DNA of 26,470 nucleotides from an uncultured Eubacterium sp. (lineage in GTDB: Bacteria; Bacillota; Clostridia; Lachnospirales; Lachnospiraceae), in assembly GCA_934316925.1 (NCBI GenBank), contig CAKREC010000028.1, forward strand, positions 1 to 26,470. Reading direction: 5' to 3'. The notes beneath the pieces were generated by a model. That model made no database searches, had not been told where the DNA came from, and saw only the letters and a program-made list of their open reading frames with translations. The number at the start of each line of letters is the position of its first letter. Position 1 is the stretch's first letter. Positions 16,716-24,266 of this stretch are shown here, piece after piece. The position numbers were made by a program, and so were the translations under genes.

Positions 16716-16744
16716 ATTGTATAGCATTTCCCGGACATCGTAAA
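16716..16744 (-). promoter_or_regulatory. Putative promoter of the ABC exporter operon
   Basis: On the minus strand TTTACG (16744-16739) and TACAAT (16721-16716) lie 17 bases apart, about 35 bases before the TTG start. It sits immediately after the copA terminator. Confidence 0.5.
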
Positions 16745-16793
16745 GAAAAAAGAGACGAAGGATCCTTTCTTTCCTGGAATCCTGTCGTCTCTT
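16745..16793 (-). terminator. Intrinsic terminator after copA
   Basis: On the minus strand a 9-base perfect outer stem (16793-16785 with 16758-16750) and a further inner stem with small bulges enclose a short loop. A run of T (16751-16746) follows. It lies about 50 bases after the copA stop and ends the copper operon. Confidence 0.85.
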
Positions 16794-16846
16794 CTTTCTT
16801 GCTCTGCTGCGTTATACTGTTTTTTTATACTGCAACGGTGTACAGT

Positions 16847-19132
16847 TCATTTTCTTTTTAAATTGCCGGATAAAATGCTCGGTGTTATGTCTTCATACAT
16901 TTTGGCAAAGTTCAACCGCAATGCATTGGATACGACGCAGAAGCTGCTAAGACTCATAGCGGCCGCCCCAAACATCGGGTTCAAAGTAAGACCAAGTGGA
17001 ATAAAGATTCCTGCTGCCAACGGAATTCCGATCACATTATAAATAAATGCCCAGAATAAATTTTCATGAATGTTGCGCAGCGTAGCCCGGCTAAGCCGAA
17101 TTGCTGCCGGAACATCCGACAACCGGCTTTTCATCAGTACAACATCTGCTGCATCGATCGCCACATCTGTTCCTGCCCCCACGGCAATTCCAAGGTCTGC
17201 TCTTGTGAGTGCCGGAGCATCGTTAATGCCATCGCCTACCATCGTTACACGGCCTTCTTTGCTGAGCGTTTTGATCACGTCTTCTTTGCCGTCCGGCAAT
17301 ACACCTGCTACTACCTGGTCGACTCCAACCTGTCGTCCAATCGCCTGTGCTGTTCGTTCATTGTCCCCTGTCAGCATGACAACACGGATTCCCATTTTCT
17401 TTAATTGCAGGATTGCCTCCCGGCTGTCTTCCTTCACGGTATCTGCTACCGCAATGATTCCGAGCAGCTTTCCTTCTCTGGCAAATAAAAGAGGGGTCTT
17501 TCCCTGCTCTGCCAGTTCTTCCGCCTGCTTTTGTACCTGACCGGAAACGGATACCTGACCGGAAACAAATGTCAGGCTTCCTGCCATCATTTTTTCTCCT
17601 TCTACAACTGCCTGAAGTCCATTGCCCGGTAATGCCGCAAAATCCGTCACATTCTTTAATGTCAGCTGGTTATCCAGCCCATATTGGACAATAGCTTTTG
17701 CCAGTGGGTGTTCGCTGCCATTTTCCAGACTATACGCCCACGCCATCAGTTCTTTTTCAGATATGCCATCAACCGCACAGATGTCCGTCACCCGCGGCTG
17801 TCCTTCCGTGATCGTACCGGTCTTGTCCAACACCACGATCTTCGTTTTTCCTGCAATTTCCAGAGCGGTTGCATTCTTGAACAAAATGCCATTTTTCGCT
17901 CCTTTTCCATTTCCAACCATGATCGCAACCGGGGTTGCCAGTCCAAGCGCACATGGACAGCTGATCACAAGAACAGAAATCCCCCTTGCGATCGCAAAAC
18001 CAAATTCCCGGCCTAATAGCAGCCACACGATCGTCGTGATCACTGCAATGGCAATAACGGCAGGAACAAACACACCCGAAACCTGATCAGCGATCTTGGC
18101 GATCGGCGCTTTCGTTGCCGACGCATCACTCACCATCTGAATGATCTGGGACAGCGTGGTATCTTCGCCAACACGGGTCGCCTCGCACTTCAAAATTCCT
18201 GACTGATTCAGCGTCGCAGCCGACACGGAATTTCCTTCTTCCTTGTCTACCGGAATACTTTCACCGGTCAGTGCCGACTCATTGACTGCACTATGTCCCT
18301 CCAGCACAACACCATCTACCGGAATATTTTCTCCCGGACGAACCAAAAAGAAATCTCCTTTTTTCACCTGATCGATCGGAACAATGGTCTCTTTCCCATC
18401 ACGCAAAATACATGCTGTTTTTGGTGCCAGCTCCATCAGACTCTTCAACGCATCCGTGGTCTTTCCTTTGGAACGGCTTTCCAGCATTTTTCCCAAAGTG
18501 ATCAGCGTCAGGATCATCGCTGCCGACTCAAAGTAAAAATCCATCATATACTTCATAACGAGTTCCTGATCGCCCGCCACCTGTGCTCCTGTCATCGCAA
18601 ACAGTGCAAACGTGCTATACAAAAATGCTGCCGAGGCACCGAGTGCCACAAGCGTATCCATATTCGGTGCGCCCCGGAACAAGCTCTGAAATCCAGAGAT
18701 AAAAAACCGCTGGTTGATCACCATAATGATCACCGTGAGAAGAAGCTGTGTCAAACCCATCGCCACATGATTGTTGTGATAAAATGCCGGCAATGGCCAG
18801 TTCCACATCATATGTCCCATGGAAAAATACATCAGGATCAGCAAAAAGAAAATGGATACGATCAGTCGTCCCTTCATGGTATCCGTGTCTCGCTGAAGTT
18901 CGTCCTCTTTTTCGGTATCGTTTTCTTTGGACCCGGACATCGCACGGGCTTTGTAACCAGCTTTTACCACCGCATCAATAATTGCCTGATCTGATGCCGT
19001 TCCCTCTACATTCATGGAATTTGTCAGCAGGTTCACGGTGCACTGGTCAACCCCCGGCACTTTTCCTACTGCCTTTTCTACTCTGGCACTGCAAGCCGCG
19101 CAACTCATTCCTTTTACTTTATACTGCTTCAT
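16847..19132 (-). CDS. copA: Copper-exporting P1B-type ATPase
   Basis: This 761-residue protein has one N-terminal HMA domain with GMSCAACS (C11, C14), eight TM segments, the actuator TGES (289-292), the transport-site motif CPC (392-394) in TM6, and the phosphorylation motif DKTGT (D436). It also has the HP motif of the nucleotide domain (SEHPLA) and GDGINDAP. The CPC form with an HMA domain marks Cu+ export from the cytoplasm. The ATG at 19132 was chosen because GGGAGG lies seven bases upstream; an earlier in-frame TTG at 19147 overlaps that site. It is the last gene of the csoR operon, 21 bases after the small HMA gene, and ends at a terminator. Confidence 0.95.
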   Translation of the reverse strand: MKQYKVKGMSCAACSARVEKAVGKVPGVDQCTVNLLTNSMNVEGTASDQAIIDAVVKAGYKARAMSGSKENDTEKEDELQRDTDTMKGRLIVSIFFLLILMYFSMGHMMWNWPLPAFYHNNHVAMGLTQLLLTVIIMVINQRFFISGFQSLFRGAPNMDTLVALGASAAFLYSTFALFAMTGAQVAGDQELVMKYMMDFYFESAAMILTLITLGKMLESRSKGKTTDALKSLMELAPKTACILRDGKETIVPIDQVKKGDFFLVRPGENIPVDGVVLEGHSAVNESALTGESIPVDKEEGNSVSAATLNQSGILKCEATRVGEDTTLSQIIQMVSDASATKAPIAKIADQVSGVFVPAVIAIAVITTIVWLLLGREFGFAIARGISVLVISCPCALGLATPVAIMVGNGKGAKNGILFKNATALEIAGKTKIVVLDKTGTITEGQPRVTDICAVDGISEKELMAWAYSLENGSEHPLAKAIVQYGLDNQLTLKNVTDFAALPGNGLQAVVEGEKMMAGSLTFVSGQVSVSGQVQKQAEELAEQGKTPLLFAREGKLLGIIAVADTVKEDSREAILQLKKMGIRVVMLTGDNERTAQAIGRQVGVDQVVAGVLPDGKEDVIKTLSKEGRVTMVGDGINDAPALTRADLGIAVGAGTDVAIDAADVVLMKSRLSDVPAAIRLSRATLRNIHENLFWAFIYNVIGIPLAAGIFIPLGLTLNPMFGAAAMSLSSFCVVSNALRLNFAKMYEDITPSILSGNLKRK

Positions 19133-19153
19133 GCCATTTCCTCCCAACCGGTT

Positions 19154-19408
19154 TTATCTGCCAAACAACGAAAATTTCTTTTTTTCATATGGTTCGCTGG
19201 AATAAAAAAGCATCTGATACCCAGTAGCCTCGACTACTTTCTTAAGTTCTTCTTCCGGAAGTTCTTCCTCCGAAACGATCTCAGTCTCTCCCTTTTTATG
19301 AGAAGAATTTACTTTCTTTACTTTAAAACTCTGGCGAATCGCATCATTCACATGACTTTCGCACATACCACACATCATTCCATCAATTTTTAAAACTGTT
19401 TTAATCAT
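19154..19408 (-). CDS. Small HMA-domain copper-binding protein (CopZ-like)
   Basis: This 84-residue protein is a single heavy-metal-associated domain with GMMCGMC (CxxC ligand pair near residues 12-15), followed by a polar C-terminal tail ending in a Lys-rich segment. It should bind Cu(I) in the cytoplasm and may hand it to CopA. The usual loop after the CxxC helix differs from CopZ (KVKKVNSSHKKGETEIVS), so I leave the symbol open. The ATG at 19406-19408 is preferred over the one at 19414 because GGAG lies seven bases upstream of it. It sits between csoR and copA with gaps of 23 and 21 bases. Confidence 0.87.
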   Translation of the reverse strand: MIKTVLKIDGMMCGMCESHVNDAIRQSFKVKKVNSSHKKGETEIVSEEELPEEELKKVVEATGYQMLFYSSEPYEKKKFSLFGR

Positions 19409-19431
19409 AATCATTCTCCATTTCTGTTATT

Positions 19432-19740
19432 TTATTTCATCAATTTGTGAATCGTAGCCAAAAGTTCGTCTACGACTTCCTCCTTGCCGTCACGAATATC
19501 CTGACAGACACATCCTTTAATATGGTTCCCCAATAATTCCCGGTTAAACCCATTGATCGCAGCGGTAACTGCTGCCGACTGCTGCAGGATATCATTGCAG
19601 TACACATCATTTTCGATCATGGTCTGAATCCCGCGGATCTGTCCCTCAATTCGTTTTAAACGATTTAGCAGTTTCTTTTTCTGCTCGTCGTCACGTTGTG
19701 TTTTTCGCTCTCCGCGACAACATGATTTTGTTTCTGCCAT
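19432..19740 (-). CDS. csoR: CsoR-family copper-sensing repressor
   Basis: This 103-residue helical protein (counted from the ATG at 19738-19740) belongs to the CsoR/RcnR (DUF156) family, with the core LLNRLKRIEGQIRGIQTMI. The Cu(I) ligand set Cys-His-Cys is present (YCNDIL, NHIKGCV) with intervals of 25 and 4 residues, as in copper-sensing CsoR, so it should sense Cu(I) rather than Ni or formaldehyde. An additional Cys follows two residues later. A CxxC-free but Cys-containing N-terminal tail (SCCRGE) is extra. AGGAGG lies 5 bases before the chosen ATG and 2 before the one at 19743. It is the first gene of the operon and would repress itself, the HMA protein and copA. Confidence 0.94.
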   Translation of the reverse strand: MAETKSCCRGERKTQRDDEQKKKLLNRLKRIEGQIRGIQTMIENDVYCNDILQQSAAVTAAINGFNRELLGNHIKGCVCQDIRDGKEEVVDELLATIHKLMK

Positions 19741-19758
19741 CATAACCTCCTTTCAAAA

Positions 19759-19775
19759 ATACCCCCTAGGGGTAT
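19759..19775 (-). promoter_or_regulatory. CsoR operator, box 1 (near transcription start)
   Basis: A perfect 7+3+7 palindrome of the form ATACCCC-N3-GGGGTAT, the GC-rich type bound by CsoR proteins. It lies just downstream of the -10 hexamer, at or near the transcription start. Confidence 0.85.
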
Positions 19776-19781
19776 ATACAC

Positions 19782-19809
19782 TATATACTCCCAGGGGGTA
19801 TTCTGTCAA
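19782..19809 (-). promoter_or_regulatory. csoR operon promoter with overlapping CsoR box 2
   Basis: On the minus strand a consensus -35 TTGACA (19809-19804) is followed by 16 bases and TATATA (19787-19782). A second palindrome (19785-19801, ATACTCC-N3-GGGGTAT, one T-G mismatch) fills the spacer. Its centre is 26 bases from that of box 1, so two CsoR tetramers could cover the whole promoter. Confidence 0.82.
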
Positions 19810-19834
19810 CTAGTGATTCATTCTGTTATTGATG

Positions 19835-20959
19835 TTATTTTTTCAATAATTTTTCTGAAACATCCGTCAGATATCTTCGGATCGTAATATGCTGTGGACA
19901 AACCTGCTCACATTTTCCACATTGAATACAATCGGTTGCCGAAGCTTTTCCATGTCCTTTTACCAGCCAGTCTTCCTGATGTCTGGCCGCCTCCACATCC
20001 GAGTACAGCGTAAGTACATTCATGGCTGCAAATGAACCGGATATTCCGATGTTTTTCGGACAGACTTTCGCACAGTAATCACATGTTGTACATGGGATCA
20101 ATGGAATCTTCGCCAGTTCCTCCTGCGCCATCTCCAAAACATGTTCCTGCTCCTTGGTCAGACCACTAAAATCTTTCATGTAAGAAAGATTATCCTTCAT
20201 CTGCTCCACATTGCTCATACCGGATAAAACTGTGATAACACCGTCCAGATTGGCTGCAAAACGAACCGCCCAGGATGCTACCGATGAGTCCGGTTCTGCT
20301 TTTTTGAAGATTTCCTGAATCTGCTTTGGTGGATTTGCCAGCATACCGCCCTTTACCGGTTCCATGATGATTACCGGCTTATTGTACTTTCTTGCCACTT
20401 CATAGACACCACGGGACTGGATCTTTGGATTTTCCCAGTCCGCATAATTGATCTGAAGCTGGACAAATTCCATTTCCGGATGCGCTTTTAATATTTCTTC
20501 CAGCTCTTCCGGTGTCGAATGGAAAGAAAAACCTACATGTTTGATGAGACCTTCTTGCTTTTTCTCCTGAACCCAGTTCCACAGATCAAAATCATTGAAA
20601 TACTTTGTTCTTCCTTCTCCCAGATTGTGAAGAAGATAGAAGTCAAAATATCCGGCTCCTGTCTGTTTCAACGAAGTTTCAAACTGGGCCATCGCCTCTT
20701 CTTTTGTTTTGCAATTGATCCATGCCGCATTTTTGGTAGCAAGCTGAAAGGACTCTCTCGGATATCGCTCGACCAGTGCCTGCCGGATCGCATCCTCGCT
20801 TCCCTTGTAGGCCCATGCCGTATCAAAATACGTACATCCGGCGTCCATAAACAGATCCACCATCTCTTTGGTCTGCTCAATATCGATCACATCGTCTTTC
20901 TGCGGAAGTCTCATCAGGCCAAATCCCAGCTTCTTTATATCTTTTCCCAACTGCTCCAT
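19835..20959 (-). CDS. Aldo/keto reductase with C-terminal 2[4Fe-4S] ferredoxin domain
   Basis: This 374-residue protein has an AKR barrel (about 1-280) with the catalytic tetrad D46, Y51, K76 and H111 (FDTAWAY, ATKN, YLLHN). A ferredoxin-like end carries two C-x2-C-x2-C-x3-C sets (C290/293/296/300 and C344/347/350/354). Members are common in anaerobes and probably link NAD(P)H-dependent carbonyl reduction to Fe-S electron transfer; the substrate is unknown. The ATG at 20959 was chosen since GGAAGG lies seven bases upstream; an upstream in-frame ATG at 21010 lies before that site. It follows the amino-acid ABC transporter by 57 bases with no visible terminator, so it may be the third gene of that operon. 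Confidence 0.9.
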   Translation of the reverse strand: MEQLGKDIKKLGFGLMRLPQKDDVIDIEQTKEMVDLFMDAGCTYFDTAWAYKGSEDAIRQALVERYPRESFQLATKNAAWINCKTKEEAMAQFETSLKQTGAGYFDFYLLHNLGEGRTKYFNDFDLWNWVQEKKQEGLIKHVGFSFHSTPEELEEILKAHPEMEFVQLQINYADWENPKIQSRGVYEVARKYNKPVIIMEPVKGGMLANPPKQIQEIFKKAEPDSSVASWAVRFAANLDGVITVLSGMSNVEQMKDNLSYMKDFSGLTKEQEHVLEMAQEELAKIPLIPCTTCDYCAKVCPKNIGISGSFAAMNVLTLYSDVEAARHQEDWLVKGHGKASATDCIQCGKCEQVCPQHITIRRYLTDVSEKLLKK

Positions 20960-21016
20960 GTAACAGCCTTCCTTTCTGCAAACAATGTTCTTCACTTTGT
21001 GCATATCCACATGATC

Positions 21017-21721
21017 TTATACATGTAATTTCTGCAGAAAATTTCTCGTTCTCTCATTCTTTGGTGCGTCAATGACCTCTTCCGGCGTTCCTTCCTCGAC
21101 GATCATTCCCTCATCCATAAAGATCACGCGATCCGATACCGCACGGGCAAAATCAATCTCATGTGTAACGATCGCCATCGTCATGTTTTCCGCTGCAAGA
21201 CCTTTCAAGACGCGAAGCACCTCTGCCGTGATCTCTGGATCCAGCGCGGATGTCGGCTCATCAAAAAACACCATCTGTGGATGAAGTGCCAGCGCTCTGG
21301 CAATCGCCACACGCTGCTGCTGTCCACCGGATAATTCGCATGGATAAGCGTCCGCTTTTTCCTCCAGCCCCATCTTTTTCAACAACGCATAGGCTTCTTT
21401 TTCCACGGTTGCTTTGTCCCGCTTCTGATTGTGAACCGGAGCATCCATGATATTTTTCAATACAGAAAAATGTGGAAACAGATTAAAATTCTGGAATACC
21501 AGACCAAAGTTTGCCTGTCCCTCTTCCTCTGTGTGATAGATCACTTCTCCGCCATCCCGCTGCTCTAAGTAAGTGGCACAGCGCAGCAATGTGGATTTAC
21601 CGGAACCGGAAGGTCCCAAAATCGATACCACTTCTCCCTGTCGGATCGTCAGGCTGATATCTTTTAATACTTCTTTTCCATCAAAACTCTTTTTAATATG
21701 ATTCAGTGTCAATACATCCAT
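21017..21721 (-). CDS. Polar amino acid ABC transporter ATP-binding protein
   Basis: This 234-residue ATPase has Walker A GPSGSGKST (36-44), Q77 in VFQNFNLFPH, the signature LSGGQQQR (130-137), Walker B VFFDEP (151-156), a D-loop ALDP (159-162) and switch H187. These spacings and NLFPHFSVLKN are typical of GlnQ/HisP-type importers of polar amino acids. The ATG at 21721 follows AAAGGAGG. The open frame extends further upstream into the previous gene, but no ribosome binding site is found there. It pairs with the binding-protein/permease fusion 16 bases upstream. Confidence 0.93.
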   Translation of the reverse strand: MDVLTLNHIKKSFDGKEVLKDISLTIRQGEVVSILGPSGSGKSTLLRCATYLEQRDGGEVIYHTEEEGQANFGLVFQNFNLFPHFSVLKNIMDAPVHNQKRDKATVEKEAYALLKKMGLEEKADAYPCELSGGQQQRVAIARALALHPQMVFFDEPTSALDPEITAEVLRVLKGLAAENMTMAIVTHEIDFARAVSDRVIFMDEGMIVEEGTPEEVIDAPKNERTRNFLQKLHV

Positions 21722-21737
21722 TTTCAAGACCTCCTTT

Positions 21738-23243
21738 CTAACGATAATAATCCAGACGTTTTTCAATCTTTTCCATCGCAAATGCCACAAGGAAATTGAA
21801 TACATAATAGAATACGCCGGCAATAAACAATGGGATCAGCGAACCAACCGATGCCGTGATCTGTTTGGCGATCGTAAACATCTCCGTATAAGTAAGTGCA
21901 AATGCCAATGATGTATCTTTGACCAGCGTGATCACTTCATTGGTCACCGGAGGTAATACCCGTTTAACCATCTGCGGGAATATGATCCGGAAGAAAATCG
22001 CTGTTTTGCTGTAACCCATAACCTGAGCAGCTTCTCTCTGTCCAGTCGGAATGCTCTGAATACCGGCACGATAGATCTCTGCAAAATACGCTGCATAGTT
22101 CAGGGAAAATCCAATAATAACGGCATAAAAACGGTAACTGTACGCCGTGTTAAATCCAAATATATAATGTGGGGCAAAAAATACAACCAGCAGCTGCAGC
22201 ATCAACGGAGTGCCTCGCATAATGGATATGTAAATCTTAGCGATCCACTGCAGTACACGAAAACGTGACATTCTCACTGCCGTCAGCAAAAGGCCAAGTG
22301 GCATGGAAAATAAGATCGTCAAAAAGAAGATGATCAAGGTCTTTAAAAATCCCTGACCTAACTGTTTGACAATATTTCCATAGGTAAAACTCTTTGCCGA
22401 TGCCGTGGAAGTCTCTGCTACTTTGTCATCCTTGCTGAGGCAGACACTGTCTGTCAGTCCCCATTTCTTCGCGATCGTATCAAACGTTCCATCATCCAGC
22501 ATCGCAAGCATCGCGGACTGTACCTGATCCCGGAGCTCGGTATTTCCTTTTTTGAATCCGATTCCGTATTCTTCGGAGGATAACCGCTCGTCCAGCATAA
22601 CATACTGTCCGGATTTGTTGGAAAGCTGATACGATGCCACACCAATGTCCATAGCCACCGCATCTACAGTTCCACTTTCCAGATTCATAAATGCTGAGTT
22701 GTAATCCTCTACCTGCTCAAGGCTCTTTAAAGACTTGCGAAGCGCCTTGTTTTCATCAGTCGCATCCTCACCTTCCAGTGCTGCCAGCGCAGAAGAATCC
22801 GCCTGAACAATGACTCTCTTGCCAGCCAGATCGGACAGTTTGGAAATCCCGGAGTCTTTCTTCACGATCACAACCTGCGAATTGTCAACATATGGTGTCG
22901 ACCAGGTATACAGATCTTCTCTGCCATTCATCGTAAAACCATTCCAGATACAGGAGATCGCTCCCGTATCCAACTCTGAATCTTTGGAATTCCATGCGAT
23001 CGGACGCTTCACCAGTTCCCAGCCATTCCGCTTGCAGACTTCCGCTGCCAGATCAAGGTCAAAGCCGACATACTCGCCATTGTCATCCCGATATCCATAT
23101 GGTGGGAATTCGGCGTCAAATCCCACAATAAACTGCTGCTTGTCCGTACTTTTCTTCCTGCTGTGGATCGCCATACCGCCAAGACCTATCACAAGGGCAA
23201 GTACAAGGATTCCCACAACAATCTGTATTTTCTTCGTTTTCAA
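21738..23243 (-). CDS. Amino acid ABC transporter, substrate-binding protein fused to permease
   Basis: This 501-residue protein has an N-terminal TM anchor (about 8-26), an extracellular solute-binding domain (about 37-268, with GFDAEFPPY at 41-49 and VGFDLDLA at 59-66) and a permease domain (about 285-500). The permease part shows RGTPLMLQ (343-350) and an EAA loop (about 389-413) that contacts the ATPase. The Gly-Phe-Asp and bound-amino-acid motifs fit polar amino acid importers, but the substrate is not set. The start is TTG at 23241-23243, with AGGAGG seven bases upstream and the extended -10 promoter further up. It is first in an operon with the ATPase and possibly the aldo/keto reductase. 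Confidence 0.93.
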   Translation of the reverse strand: MKTKKIQIVVGILVLALVIGLGGMAIHSRKKSTDKQQFIVGFDAEFPPYGYRDDNGEYVGFDLDLAAEVCKRNGWELVKRPIAWNSKDSELDTGAISCIWNGFTMNGREDLYTWSTPYVDNSQVVIVKKDSGISKLSDLAGKRVIVQADSSALAALEGEDATDENKALRKSLKSLEQVEDYNSAFMNLESGTVDAVAMDIGVASYQLSNKSGQYVMLDERLSSEEYGIGFKKGNTELRDQVQSAMLAMLDDGTFDTIAKKWGLTDSVCLSKDDKVAETSTASAKSFTYGNIVKQLGQGFLKTLIIFFLTILFSMPLGLLLTAVRMSRFRVLQWIAKIYISIMRGTPLMLQLLVVFFAPHYIFGFNTAYSYRFYAVIIGFSLNYAAYFAEIYRAGIQSIPTGQREAAQVMGYSKTAIFFRIIFPQMVKRVLPPVTNEVITLVKDTSLAFALTYTEMFTIAKQITASVGSLIPLFIAGVFYYVFNFLVAFAMEKIEKRLDYYR

Positions 23244-23279
23244 AAAGCTGCCTCCTAATAAATAATATCAATTATTTTT

Positions 23280-23288
23280 ATTATACCA
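23280..23288 (-). promoter_or_regulatory. Extended -10 promoter of the amino acid transporter operon
   Basis: On the minus strand TGG is followed by a consensus TATAAT (23285-23280), an extended -10 element. It lies 36 bases before the TTG start; no strong -35 is visible. It falls between the trpF stop and the transporter start. Confidence 0.7.
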
Positions 23289-23318
23289 TAGAAAATAGTG
23301 GCTTTACCAGTTCTTTTC

Positions 23319-23936
23319 TTATCGTGTTGCCGTATTACTGCGAATCGCCTTCACAAATGCTTTTATCTTTTCAGGGGCTTTTCCATTTCCATCCTCTTTC
23401 TCCACTCCGGAACTGGTGTCTACCCCGGTAATTCCCGGAACCTGACATGCCTGCACTACATTTTCCGGGCTCAGTCCCCCCGCCAGAAATTTCATTTTCT
23501 TCGTGTCCGGTAATTCTTTTAACAGTTCCCAGGAAAATGTTTTTCCGCTTCCCGGCTGGCTGGCATCAAAAACATATGCTGAAATAAAATCATATGTTTC
23601 ATATTCGGAAAATGCCTCCAGGTCTGACACGTTAAATGCTTTCCAGACCGAAACCGGGTGTTCCATCAGCCAGTCAACCGGCACATCCCCATGAATCTGC
23701 ACATGTGAAAATCCCGCCTGCAAAAGTGCTTCCATCTGTTCTCCATCTGGAGATACGACTACCGCGACACTCTCTATCCCTTCCGGCAATTCCCGAAGCA
23801 ATTCTTTAGCCTGATCCAGCGTCAGATTCCGTTTACTCTTTGGAAAAAATAAAACAAAGCCGGCATAATCCACCTGCTCCTGTTGTAAATATTTCAATTC
23901 CTCTTTCCGGGTGATCCCGCATATTTTTATCTTCAT
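23319..23936 (-). CDS. trpF: Phosphoribosylanthranilate isomerase
   Basis: This 205-residue single-domain TIM barrel converts phosphoribosylanthranilate to the CdRP intermediate in tryptophan synthesis. Family motifs are KICGI (4-8) with catalytic C6, the phosphate-loop region LAGGLSPENV (151-160) and GVDTSSGVE (171-179), and candidate catalytic acid D124 (YVFDAS). An AAGGAA site precedes the ATG. No other trp gene lies in the window: the gene stands alone between the feoB terminator and the amino acid transporter promoter. TrpF is often the least conserved trp enzyme, but these motifs are all present. Confidence 0.93.
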   Translation of the reverse strand: MKIKICGITRKEELKYLQQEQVDYAGFVLFFPKSKRNLTLDQAKELLRELPEGIESVAVVVSPDGEQMEALLQAGFSHVQIHGDVPVDWLMEHPVSVWKAFNVSDLEAFSEYETYDFISAYVFDASQPGSGKTFSWELLKELPDTKKMKFLAGGLSPENVVQACQVPGITGVDTSSGVEKEDGNGKAPEKIKAFVKAIRSNTATR

Positions 23937-23984
23937 TGCTTATTCCTTCGCTTCCTTTTTTGTTTTCGCACACTCTGACTTTGC

Positions 23985-24027
23985 AAAAAAAATGTGCACG
24001 ATGCAACTACTTCATCGTACACATTTT
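23985..24027 (-). terminator. Intrinsic terminator after the feoB-associated gene
   Basis: On the minus strand a 15-base stem (24027-24013 with 24003-23989, one G-U pair) has a 9-base loop and runs into 8 T (23992-23985). It lies 24 bases after the small Cys-rich gene and separates the iron operon from trpF. Confidence 0.9.
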
Positions 24028-24050
24028 CAAAAATAAAGTCAAATTATTTC

Positions 24051-24191
24051 TTAGTGGCATCCCTTGCATTTACTGCAATCGCCACCACATTGGATTGACT
24101 TGCCGTGTTTTTTCCCACGGACCATACTTCCTATGATACAAGCAACGATTACGACTAAAATACCACCTACAACAAGCGTTCCTAAACTCAT
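24051..24191 (-). CDS. FeoB-associated Cys-rich membrane protein
   Basis: This 46-residue protein has one N-terminal TM helix (about 5-23), a basic stretch (VRGKKHGK) and a Cys-rich tail with C35, C39, C42 and C45 before the final His. This layout matches the FeoB_associated family, which sits next to feoB in many Clostridia and may help iron handling at the membrane, as FeoC does elsewhere. The ATG at 24189-24191 is eight bases from GGAG, whereas the one at 24197 is only two bases away. It follows feoB by 75 bases with a hairpin between, and ends before a strong terminator. Confidence 0.9.
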   Translation of the reverse strand: MSLGTLVVGGILVVIVACIIGSMVRGKKHGKSIQCGGDCSKCKGCH

Positions 24192-24219
24192 GATCATCAC
24201 TCCATTTCTTAAAAGGATA

Positions 24220-24241
24220 GGGTCTGTTTTGCAGCAGACCC
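24220..24241 (-). other. Hairpin between feoB and its Cys-rich partner gene
   Basis: A perfect 7-base inverted repeat (GGGTCTG / CAGACCC) with an 8-base loop lies in the 75-base gap after the feoB stop. It has no T-run and so is not a clear terminator. It may set the ratio of the two messages. Confidence 0.5.
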
Positions 24242-24266
24242 ATGGCTTATATGTTCAATATTCGAA

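Noticed and set aside
19810..19840. TTATTGA/TCAATAA repeat at the end of the aldo/keto reductase gene as a terminator
   Set aside because: The stem is AT-only, seven bases long and lacks a following T-run on the minus strand.
21722..21823. Longer N-terminus for the amino acid transporter ATPase
   Set aside because: The open frame extends upstream but overlaps the preceding permease gene, lacks a ribosome binding site and adds residues not found in the family; the ATG at 21721 has a strong site.
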